A stretch of 5,867 nucleotides of DNA, taken from NCBI GenBank assembly GCA_012510295.1, contig JAAZID010000341.1, positions 1 to 5,867 of the forward strand. Reading direction: 5' to 3'. This DNA comes from Methanomicrobiales archaeon. Lineage in GTDB: Archaea; Halobacteriota; Methanomicrobia; Methanomicrobiales; Methanoculleaceae. Both the position numbers and the translations under genes were made by a program. Shown piece by piece: positions 1-5,259 of this stretch. Numbering within the stretch: the first letter of the stretch is position 1; each line of letters begins with the position of its first letter. Under the pieces are notes generated by a model. That model worked only from the letters and a program-made list of their open reading frames with translations. It was not told the origin of the DNA and ran no database searches.

Positions 1-106
1 CGCAGAGAGGAGCCTCCCCGACGACGTCCCCCGTGGCCGGGTTATGCACCGCAAACGTCTTTCCTGAGAGGGAGTCGCACCACTCGCCGTTGATCAGGAT
101 CTTCAT
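1..106 (-). CDS. Aldehyde dehydrogenase family protein, N-terminal fragment (runs off left edge)
   Basis: The visible 35 codons begin MKILINGEW and continue through a Gly-Lys-Thr-Phe stretch into HNPATGDVVGEAPL. This is the typical N-terminus of NAD(P)-dependent aldehyde dehydrogenases: a short INGEW strand, then V.NPATGEVVGE, before the first helix of the coenzyme-binding domain. The family oxidises aldehydes to carboxylates with a catalytic Cys and Glu, both of which lie beyond the window. In methanogens, members include a lactaldehyde dehydrogenase proposed to act in coenzyme F420 side-chain synthesis and non-phosphorylating glyceraldehyde-3-phosphate dehydrogenases; the fragment cannot decide between them. 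The ATG at 104-106 is the only good in-frame start. No clear Shine-Dalgarno lies in front of it, but an AT-rich CATATTAC sits about 22-30 bases upstream, so a short or leaderless transcript is possible. The gene follows the MFS transporter by 39 bp on the same strand and may be read with it. The family call is fairly sure; the substrate is unknown. Confidence 0.82.
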   Translation of the reverse strand, partial: MKILINGEWCDSLSGKTFAVHNPATGDVVGEAPLC

Positions 107-145
107 GTGGATCTGTATGGGGAAGGGAGTAATATGCGCTCCGGG

Positions 146-1213
146 TCACCCCTGGTACTCGCACCGGCACCCGTTTATCGTGAGCGCCATCACCGCCGCC
201 ATACCGGCGAGCAGGAGAAACGCAGCCAGGAAACCGATCCCTCCCGCGACCAGCCCGGCGATGGCGGCGAGGAACGTGAACCCGGCATACGTCGCTGTGT
301 TGAAGAGTCCGACCATCGCGCCCTGCTGGATCCTCGTCTCCGCAAGGAACGCAAGTATAGCGACGATGATCACGCCCGCAAGGCCCCCGATGACCGGGAG
401 GGCGTAGGGCGTGATGTACCCTGCAAGAACCGCTCCCGCCATGAGGACTGCGGAGACCCGTATGGTCCGGGCCGGCCGGAGGGGGATACGGGGTGCTATG
501 AGAACGGCGACGACGGTCGCTATGTTGATCGTCGCGAGCTGGATTGCGAGCATTGAGGGGTCGTTCCCCGTGAACTCCGGGTAGATTGCCGCTATCGCCC
601 CGGTCATGCCCACGAGGACGGCCGCCGCGACAAAGAGCCAGAAGTAGCTCCTGACGATCGCCGGGAGGTTTGCTCTCACAAACCCTCCACGCTCGCTCTC
701 CCGGAGGGTGACGCTCGCCGCAAGCGAGGGAACCGTGAGTGCCGTGAAGAGGGCGATCCCGGCGAGGTGGCTTCGAAAGACCGTATCCAGCCATCCGGCG
801 GCGAGGAGGCCGGCGACAAGACCGAGGTTCTGGGCCGCCATGACATACCCGCTGGTCTCTCCCGCCGAGGGGTGTGAGTTTGCCCACGCGAGCGTTGCCG
901 ACATAAACAGCCCCGCCCCGAGTCCCTCGACCACACGGAACGTGAGGAGCGGCAGGCCTGACGGGAAGATCAGGATGAGGATACCGCTTGCGAGGGTCAG
1001 GAGAAGCCCGGCATGGATGAGCGGCACGCGGCCGATACGGTCGCTCGCCATCCCCGCCGGGAGCACTGTGACAAAGACGCCAAAAAAGTATGCAGAGTAG
1101 ACTGCCCCCTGCATCGCCGCTCCACCGGCGAAATCGGGGAGCACCGGGACGACGGCGTTAGAGAGCGCCATCACCACGAATACCCCGAGGAGGATGGGCA
1201 GGTTCCGCGACAT
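146..1213 (-). CDS. MFS transporter (drug-efflux-like), substrate unknown
   Basis: This is a 355-residue, very hydrophobic protein with about 12 predicted membrane segments (roughly residues 5-25, 36-56, 64-83, 88-108, 120-142, 148-170, 188-210, 220-240, 250-270, 272-291, 297-320 and 325-345, judged by eye). The loop between segments 2 and 3 carries the MFS motif A, GMASDRIGR (54-62). Segment 4 holds RVVEGLGAG (93-101), matching the conserved Arg and Gly pattern of that helix. A charged central loop (RESERGG, 171-177) separates the two six-helix halves. Proteins of this type move small solutes across the cytoplasmic membrane, usually by proton coupling, and many are exporters. At 355 residues it is short for the family (usually about 380-420), mainly through short loops and tails. 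The ATG lies only 2 bases after the TAG of aCPSF1, with no convincing Shine-Dalgarno, so translation probably depends on ribosomes finishing the upstream gene. The family is sure; the substrate cannot be read from the sequence. Confidence 0.92.
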   Translation of the reverse strand: MSRNLPILLGVFVVMALSNAVVPVLPDFAGGAAMQGAVYSAYFFGVFVTVLPAGMASDRIGRVPLIHAGLLLTLASGILILIFPSGLPLLTFRVVEGLGAGLFMSATLAWANSHPSAGETSGYVMAAQNLGLVAGLLAAGWLDTVFRSHLAGIALFTALTVPSLAASVTLRESERGGFVRANLPAIVRSYFWLFVAAAVLVGMTGAIAAIYPEFTGNDPSMLAIQLATINIATVVAVLIAPRIPLRPARTIRVSAVLMAGAVLAGYITPYALPVIGGLAGVIIVAILAFLAETRIQQGAMVGLFNTATYAGFTFLAAIAGLVAGGIGFLAAFLLLAGMAAVMALTINGCRCEYQG

Positions 1214-1215
1214 CC

Positions 1216-3108
1216 CTAGATCATGCGGTAGGTCTCGAGATTCATGGGGGAGTGCGTCTCGATGCGGTAGCGCTTATAGATGGAGCTTGCAAGATCGATC
1301 GTCTTGTTCTCATCGCCGTGGATGGTGAAGATCTTCTCCGGGCGCGGCTGAAGGTGTCCGACGTAGTTCATCAGCTGCTTCCGGTCGGAGTGGCCGGAGA
1401 ATCCGTCTATGGTCGCTATCTCAAGGTTGATCACGATAGTCTCGCGCCACCCGAGCGGTATCTCGCGCCATCCCTTCTGGATACGCCGCCCGAGCGTCCC
1501 GTCCGCCTGGTAACCGACGAAGACAAGGGCGTTTCGCTCATCCGGGCCGAGGGCCTTGAGGTACTCCATCACCGGCCCGCCGCTTAACATACCGCTCGTG
1601 GTTATGATGACACAGGGGTCGCCCGATATGACCTTCTCGCGGAGGTCCGGTGAGTCTACCTGGACAAAGGCGTCGGCGAGGAAGGGATTCATCCCCTCCC
1701 GGAATATCTGGTTTCGGAGATCGTTGTTGAGGTACTCCGGGTAGGTCGTGTGTATCGCCGTCGCCTCGCGGATCATGCCGTCGAGGTATATCTTCACATC
1801 CGGTATCTTCTTCTTCCGGATCCCCTCCTCAAGGGCCAGCATGACCTCCTGCGACCGCCCTACGGCAAACGCGGGGATTATCACCTTACCGCCGCGATTT
1901 ACCGTCGTCGAGACCGTCTCGTAGAGTTTCTCCTCCGCATCCCTCCTCTGTGGCTGGATATCGTTTGCGCCGCCGTAGGTGCTCTCCATGAAGAGCGCTT
2001 CGAGGCGCGGGAACGACGAGACCGCCGGGGAGAAGAGCCGGGTCTTCTGGTAGTTGAAGTCGCCCGTGAACGCTATGTTATAGAGCCCCTCCCCGACGTG
2101 GAAGTGCGCTATGGCCGACCCGAGGATGTGCCCTGCGTTGTGGAACGTGAGTTTGATGTCTGGAGCGATATCGGTCACGCTGCCGTAGTTGAGCGTAATT
2201 GAGTGCTTGATATAGGTCTTCACCTCGTTTGAGGTGTAGGGGATCTTATCGGTCTCCTTCCTCACGACATCCAGGTAATCGAGCTGGAGCATCGCCGCGA
2301 GGTCTCTCGTCGGCGGTGTCGAGTAGACCGGTCCCTCGTAGCCATACTTGAAGAGGAGGGGGACGAGGGCACAGTGGTCGAGGTGCGCGTGGGTGAGTAC
2401 CACCGCATCGAGGGAGTCGAGCGGGTATATCTCGGGCACGTAGAGGTAGGGAATACCGTTTGTGATGCTCCCCGGTTTCTCACCGCAGTCTAACAGAACC
2501 TTGCTCTCTGGCGTCGATATCAGGAACGCCGCCCGTCCGACCTCCCGGCAGCATCCGAGCGTCGTGACGCGCAACCACTGATCTTTGCTCGTGACATCCC
2601 TGTGGATGCGATGGCCAATCTTCCGCAGGAACGCCTTTCGCTCGTCCTTCACCGACCGCAGGAACGTCCGGGTCTGCTTCACCGTCGAACTCTCGATAGG
2701 CGGTGTTCGGACCACCTTCGGCGTCCATCCTATCTGCTTTGTGATCTCCCGGAGCGTGACACCGTTCTTGCCGATGACGACGCCGGGCTTCTCCGCCTCG
2801 ATCAGAACCTCACCCGTCTCCGGGTCGAAGAAGAGATCGGATATCCCTGCGCCTTCCGGCACAACGTTTCTGATCTCTCTGGCTGCTCGTTCCGGATCTT
2901 CGAGGATATTCGGGCGCACGACGATGCGCTTGCGCAGGTCCCGCGCCAGTATTTTTATCAGGTCTGCCTGATCAGCAAACTGTTTCGGGTCATCGGTGTA
3001 GATGACCAGTTCAGGTCCTTCGAACTCGACATCCGAGATCGTAATCCCGCGAGGAACAATCTTGTTGATCTGTTCTTTTAGTTCCTGAAGTTTATTGTCA
3101 ATCACCAT
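1216..3108 (-). CDS. fttA: aCPSF1/FttA: KH-domain beta-CASP ribonuclease, archaeal transcription termination factor
   Basis: This is a full-length 630-residue archaeal CPSF-type endoribonuclease. Two N-terminal KH-like domains come first (about 1-68 and 69-140); the second has the RNA-binding loop VIGKNG (111-116), while the first lacks GxxG. A metallo-beta-lactamase core follows, with D207, the HAHLDH zinc motif (240-245), H327 (HNAGHILGSA) and D350 (FTGD). The inserted beta-CASP domain starts near motif A, E375 (FMESTYGG). The chain then returns to the core with H573 (FSGHSD, motif B) and H597 (IHGDE, motif C). All expected zinc and catalytic residues are present, so the enzyme should be active. 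In the family, this dimeric cytoplasmic nuclease binds RNA polymerase, cuts nascent RNA at U-rich sites and causes transcription termination; an associated 5'-3' exonuclease activity has been reported. The ATG at 3106-3108 is preceded by AGGACG with 6-base spacing. The gene lies 20 bp after psmB, a pairing also seen as MJ1237/MJ1236 in Methanocaldococcus jannaschii. It is very probably cotranscribed with psmB. Confidence 0.98.
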   Translation of the reverse strand: MVIDNKLQELKEQINKIVPRGITISDVEFEGPELVIYTDDPKQFADQADLIKILARDLRKRIVVRPNILEDPERAAREIRNVVPEGAGISDLFFDPETGEVLIEAEKPGVVIGKNGVTLREITKQIGWTPKVVRTPPIESSTVKQTRTFLRSVKDERKAFLRKIGHRIHRDVTSKDQWLRVTTLGCCREVGRAAFLISTPESKVLLDCGEKPGSITNGIPYLYVPEIYPLDSLDAVVLTHAHLDHCALVPLLFKYGYEGPVYSTPPTRDLAAMLQLDYLDVVRKETDKIPYTSNEVKTYIKHSITLNYGSVTDIAPDIKLTFHNAGHILGSAIAHFHVGEGLYNIAFTGDFNYQKTRLFSPAVSSFPRLEALFMESTYGGANDIQPQRRDAEEKLYETVSTTVNRGGKVIIPAFAVGRSQEVMLALEEGIRKKKIPDVKIYLDGMIREATAIHTTYPEYLNNDLRNQIFREGMNPFLADAFVQVDSPDLREKVISGDPCVIITTSGMLSGGPVMEYLKALGPDERNALVFVGYQADGTLGRRIQKGWREIPLGWRETIVINLEIATIDGFSGHSDRKQLMNYVGHLQPRPEKIFTIHGDENKTIDLASSIYKRYRIETHSPMNLETYRMI

Positions 3109-3114
3109 TAAAAT

Positions 3115-3120
3115 CGTCCT
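3115..3120 (-). promoter_or_regulatory. Ribosome binding site of aCPSF1
   Basis: AGGACG on the minus strand lies 6 bases before the ATG at 3106-3108. It supports this start and shows that aCPSF1 has its own initiation signal, despite the short gap after psmB. Confidence 0.6.
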
Positions 3121-3126
3121 AAAAAA
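3121..3126 (-). promoter_or_regulatory. T6 tract in the psmB-aCPSF1 gap (possible weak termination/processing site)
   Basis: Directly after the psmB TGA the minus strand reads CATTTTTTAGG, giving six U residues in the transcript. Archaeal transcription ends at U-rich tracts, and aCPSF1 itself cuts at such tracts. A role here is an inference; a single six-base run is weak evidence, and the downstream gene must still be transcribed. Confidence 0.25.
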
Positions 3127-3128
3127 TG

Positions 3129-3773
3129 TCAGGTTGTCTGGCGGGCCACAGATGGTGTCTGTAGCCCGCCCACTATAGATTCTTCATATTTATCTTTCAT
3201 GATCACGACCACCATGATGTTCTCTCCGGACCCGGCGTCACGACGCATAGCCGATCGGACCGCCCTGATAGCGAGATCCTTTGCCTCCTCTTCAGTCATG
3301 TCGGGGCGATACTGGTCCTCAAGAACACCGTAGGCGAAGGGAGAACCCGAGCCCGTGGCGACGATCTCCTCCTCCCTGGTCGCCCCGCCGAGAGCATCAA
3401 CGGAGTAGACACTCGGTCCATCCCCATCGCATCCGCCCATGAGGAGCTGGACGTAGTAGGGATAGTAGCGGTTCTGGTTTAAGTAGTTCGAGAGGAGGGT
3501 CGACGCCGCGCCGACGGACATCGTTCTTCCGCGCCGCATCTCGTAGAGGCTGCACTCTACCTGCATGATCCGGACCAGCTGCTGTGCGTCACCGACGCCG
3601 CCGGCAGTGGTCATACCGATTCTCGGGCTAATCTTGTAGATCTTTTTAGCACGCTTGCTCGCGATGAGGTTCCCCATCGTCGCCCGCATCTCTGTGGCAA
3701 GTACGACGCCGTCTTTGAATATCAGTCCGACAGTTGTTGTGCCCTTCATAATCTGGTCTGAGACATCAAACAT
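3129..3773 (-). CDS. psmB: Archaeal 20S proteasome beta subunit (threonine protease precursor)
   Basis: This is a 214-residue precursor. An 11-residue propeptide ([11 protein letters not shown]) is followed by TTTVG, the classic self-cleavage site; cutting before Thr12 frees the N-terminal threonine nucleophile. In mature numbering, Thr1, Glu17 (LATEMR) and Lys33 (RAKKIYK) make the active site. Glu17, rather than the Asp of some homologues, is also found in other archaeal beta subunits. GSGSP (130-134), RRD (166-168) and SG (171-172) complete the site, shifted by about two residues from the usual numbering by a small insertion near 105-108. Fourteen beta subunits form the two inner rings of the 20S core, between alpha rings, and degrade proteins unfolded by PAN-type ATPases in the cytoplasm. 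The ATG at 3771-3773 is preferred because AGGGGTG stands 5 bases before it and the propeptide then has the usual length. An upstream in-frame TTG at 3815 would add 14 residues and has no such support. The gene leads an apparent operon with aCPSF1. Confidence 0.98.
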   Translation of the reverse strand: MFDVSDQIMKGTTTVGLIFKDGVVLATEMRATMGNLIASKRAKKIYKISPRIGMTTAGGVGDAQQLVRIMQVECSLYEMRRGRTMSVGAASTLLSNYLNQNRYYPYYVQLLMGGCDGDGPSVYSVDALGGATREEEIVATGSGSPFAYGVLEDQYRPDMTEEEAKDLAIRAVRSAMRRDAGSGENIMVVVIMKDKYEESIVGGLQTPSVARQTT

Positions 3774-3778
3774 TGAAA

Positions 3779-3785
3779 CACCCCT
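3779..3785 (-). promoter_or_regulatory. Ribosome binding site of psmB
   Basis: AGGGGTG on the minus strand lies 5 bases before the ATG at 3771-3773 and pairs well with the archaeal anti-Shine-Dalgarno sequence. It decides the psmB start in favour of this ATG over the upstream TTG at 3813-3815. Confidence 0.8.
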
Positions 3786-3798
3786 AAAATTTCTAAAA

Positions 3799-3828
3799 CG
3801 CTCAAACTCGCTCAAAAGCGCTTAAGCG
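3799..3828 (-). repeat. Three tandem 10-bp phased repeats in the psmB leader/promoter
   Basis: On the minus strand the segment reads CGCTTAAGCG, then CTTTTGAGCG, then AGTTTGAGCG, so the core TTRAGCG recurs exactly every 10 bases. The first unit is itself a perfect 10-bp palindrome (3819-3828). The repeats lie 25-55 bases before the psmB start codon, near where transcription should begin if the AT-rich segment at 3841-3860 is the TATA box. Spacing of one helical turn puts all copies on the same DNA face, which suggests a site for a protein binding side by side. Function is inferred. Confidence 0.55.
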
Positions 3829-3840
3829 TATACAACGATA

Positions 3841-3860
3841 CCATAAAACATAAATTTTAT
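3841..3860 (-). promoter_or_regulatory. psmB: Putative TATA region of the psmB-aCPSF1 operon
   Basis: The minus strand here is almost pure A/T, including AAATTTATG and TTTTATGG, in an otherwise GC-rich sequence. An archaeal TATA box in this segment would place the start site about 25 bases further on, near 3820-3830, leaving a leader of roughly 45-55 bases before the ATG at 3773. The exact box cannot be chosen by eye. A second TATA-like CATATAGTA lies further up at about 3901-3909. Confidence 0.4.
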
Positions 3861-3891
3861 CGTCGTACTGGTCTCCAGCACGGTACGATAA
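3857..3891 (-). repeat. Long imperfect inverted repeat (hairpin/operator/terminator candidate)
   Basis: The minus strand has the arm TTATCGTACCGTGCTGG, a 3-base loop AGA, and the arm CCAGTACGACGATAA. Pairing gives 8 inner pairs (one G-T) and 7 perfect outer pairs, separated by a 2-base bulge, so about 15 pairs in total. It starts about 47 bases after the CBS stop codon and ends inside the AT-rich psmB promoter segment. As RNA it would form a strong 3' hairpin for the CBS transcript. As DNA it is a dyad directly next to the psmB TATA region and could be an operator. The structure is directly visible; the choice of role is not. Confidence 0.6.
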
Positions 3892-3938
3892 GTATCAGTG
3901 TACTATATGAACATTGCCTCTTAATTCTATCGCAAGCC

Positions 3939-4763
3939 CTACCGCTCGGGTAACAGGACCTTGATCAGCTCCCTGTCGAAGAGCATGGCGATGAGCCGCT
4001 TATTTCCGTTGACGACCGGGAGCTGGTCTACCCGGGCGCGTTTCATCTTCAGTGCACACTCGCTGACCTCGGCGTTGAGGGGGACCGCGAGGACGTTCCT
4101 GATCATTGCGTTCTTGACCGGGATCGGGAGGAGCTGGATCTTTGATATCCCGTAGCTGATGGTGTGCATATCCCGGATGCTCTCCCAGGTCCACTCGTCA
4201 TCGTCGGTGCCGTTTGAGAAGTCGCTGACCTCGATACCATCCTCAATGCGGGTATGCCTGATCAGATCCCGCTCCGATATGATGCCAGTGAGCGTCCCAT
4301 CCTCCATCAGGATGGGGATGGCATCATACCCCGAGATCTCAAGGATCCTCCCGACGAGCGAGAGGGGGGTATCCTCCCAGAGGGCGTAGGTCTTGCTGAC
4401 GTAGTTATCCTTGATGGGTTCCTTCAGGCGCATCAGGGCTATGGCGGCGACGAGGTCGGCCATGCTGATGATCCCGGTCAGGGCCCCCCCCTCCACGACC
4501 GGGAGTCTCCTGATGTTATGCCGTATCATCAGTTGCGCTGCCTCGGATATGGGAGCATCCGGCCTGATGATGACGGGGTCGGGTGTCATCAGGAGACCGA
4601 GCTGGGTCTCATCTGCTTTCCGGAGGAGATCCTTGCGGGTGATGATACCGACAAGTTCGCCGTCTTTTAAGACCGGCACACCGCTTATGCCGGTGCGTTT
4701 CAGGATGCGCAGGACATCGTCTCTGTTTCCAGGTATTTCGACACAGACCACGTCGGTCACCAT
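3939..4763 (-). CDS. Four-CBS-domain protein (two Bateman modules), probable adenine-nucleotide sensor
   Basis: From the ATG this is 274 residues made almost only of CBS motifs: CBS1 about 1-49 (GVPVLKDGELVGIITRKDLL), CBS2 57-112 (LPVVEGGALTGIISMADL), CBS3 122-173 (IPILMEDGTLTGIISERDLI) and CBS4 217-274 (LPVVNGNKRLIAMLFDRELI). A 43-residue linker with an acidic/Trp cluster (DDDEWTW, 187-193) separates CBS3 from CBS4. CBS pairs bind AMP, ATP, SAM or similar ligands and usually regulate a partner; no catalytic domain is present, so the protein is probably a cytoplasmic sensor. The start is doubtful. In-frame codons upstream (4764-4796) encode INPQQILVRDY, which with the Met restores the usual CBS opening VRDYM, yet no ATG, GTG or TTG is available there. 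An ATA at 4794-4796 overlaps the usp stop and follows a strong GGTGGTGA. The conventional ATG has only a weak GTGA 4 bases ahead. The gene follows usp directly, so the two are very likely cotranscribed. Confidence 0.93.
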   Translation of the reverse strand: MVTDVVCVEIPGNRDDVLRILKRTGISGVPVLKDGELVGIITRKDLLRKADETQLGLLMTPDPVIIRPDAPISEAAQLMIRHNIRRLPVVEGGALTGIISMADLVAAIALMRLKEPIKDNYVSKTYALWEDTPLSLVGRILEISGYDAIPILMEDGTLTGIISERDLIRHTRIEDGIEVSDFSNGTDDDEWTWESIRDMHTISYGISKIQLLPIPVKNAMIRNVLAVPLNAEVSECALKMKRARVDQLPVVNGNKRLIAMLFDRELIKVLLPER

Positions 4764-4792
4764 ATAGTCACGGACGAGTATCTGTTGAGGGT

Positions 4793-5221
4793 TTATGATC
4801 TCACCACCGTTGTTGTAATTGAACTGTTTCGCACGACATAATCGGTCACACTGCCGAGGAAGAGACGGTCGATGCCGCTCTTACCGTGGGATCCGAGAAT
4901 GATAAGGTCGACTCCCAGGTCTTCTGCGAGGGAGACGATCTGGGATCCGGCATGTCCCTGCCGGAGATATGTGGTGACAGGAACGCCTGCCGCATCCGCT
5001 TTCTCTCGAGCCGATTCGAGGATCTCTTCGCCCTCCTTCTGCAAAACACTGTAGATGATCTCAAGTGTGTTGTCCATGGGAAGGGATGAAAATAGCCCGG
5101 ACTCGATCACATAAATGACATGAACTTCAGCGTTCCAGACACGAGCCTCTTCGATTGCTGTCTCCAGGGCACGACCGGCTGGTTTGGAACCGTCTATGGC
5201 AACAAGTATCATACGGAACAT
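4793..5221 (-). CDS. Universal stress protein, ATP-binding UspA family
   Basis: This is a 142-residue single-domain Usp protein, the normal size. The N-terminal strand MILVAIDGS (4-12) supplies the conserved Asp10 that contacts adenine nucleotides. Near the C-terminus, GSHG...GS fits the ATP-binding signature G-2x-G-9x-G-S exactly (G110, G113, G123, S124), and the chain ends in the strand ITTTVVRS. Proteins of this class are cytoplasmic dimers that bind or slowly hydrolyse ATP and act in stress or energy signalling; the partner is usually unknown. The ATG at 5219-5221 is chosen because GTGGTG lies 5 bases before it. A GTG at 5225-5227 would add two residues but falls inside that ribosome binding site. 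The gene starts 38 bp after the amidohydrolase and its TAA overlaps the probable original start of the CBS gene. A Usp gene next to a CBS gene suggests a joint sensing role. Confidence 0.95.
   Translation of the reverse strand: MFRMILVAIDGSKPAGRALETAIEEARVWNAEVHVIYVIESGLFSSLPMDNTLEIIYSVLQKEGEEILESAREKADAAGVPVTTYLRQGHAGSQIVSLAEDLGVDLIILGSHGKSGIDRLFLGSVTDYVVRNSSITTTVVRS
4801..4808 (-). promoter_or_regulatory. Strong Shine-Dalgarno inside the end of usp, facing an ATA codon
   Basis: GGTGGTGA on the minus strand ends 4 bases before ATA (4794-4796), which is in frame with the CBS gene. The strength and spacing suit a translation start at 4796 and are far from the ATG at 4763 (37 bases). These bases also encode Val-Val near the end of the Usp protein, a common ending, so part of the match may be coincidence. 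Confidence 0.5.
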
Positions 5222-5226
5222 ACACA

Positions 5227-5232
5227 CACCAC
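5227..5232 (-). promoter_or_regulatory. Ribosome binding site of usp
   Basis: GTGGTG on the minus strand lies 5 bases before the ATG at 5219-5221. It favours this start over the GTG at 5225-5227, which overlaps the site, and over the third in-frame candidate ATG at 5210-5212. Confidence 0.6.
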
Positions 5233-5259
5233 GCAGAACAGATACTTCTTATTTATTTT

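Noticed and set aside
33..1219. Several plus-strand and alternative minus-frame ORFs over the MFS gene, including a 281-codon one at 42-887
   Set aside because: They lack family motifs, are rich in Arg/Pro/Gly/His as expected for shadow frames of a GC3-rich gene, and overlap a convincing membrane transporter.
2585..3081. Plus-strand ORFs of 128 and 159 codons antisense to aCPSF1
   Set aside because: They are antisense to the KH domains of a fully intact, conserved gene and show no recognisable domain.
3774..3815. Upstream TTG start giving psmB 14 extra residues
   Set aside because: The ATG at 3773 has a strong ribosome binding site at 5 bases and gives the usual short propeptide; the upstream part is made of the 10-bp repeats.
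5222..5227. GTG start for usp adding Met-Cys
   Set aside because: This GTG overlaps the GTGGTG ribosome binding site that serves the ATG at 5221.
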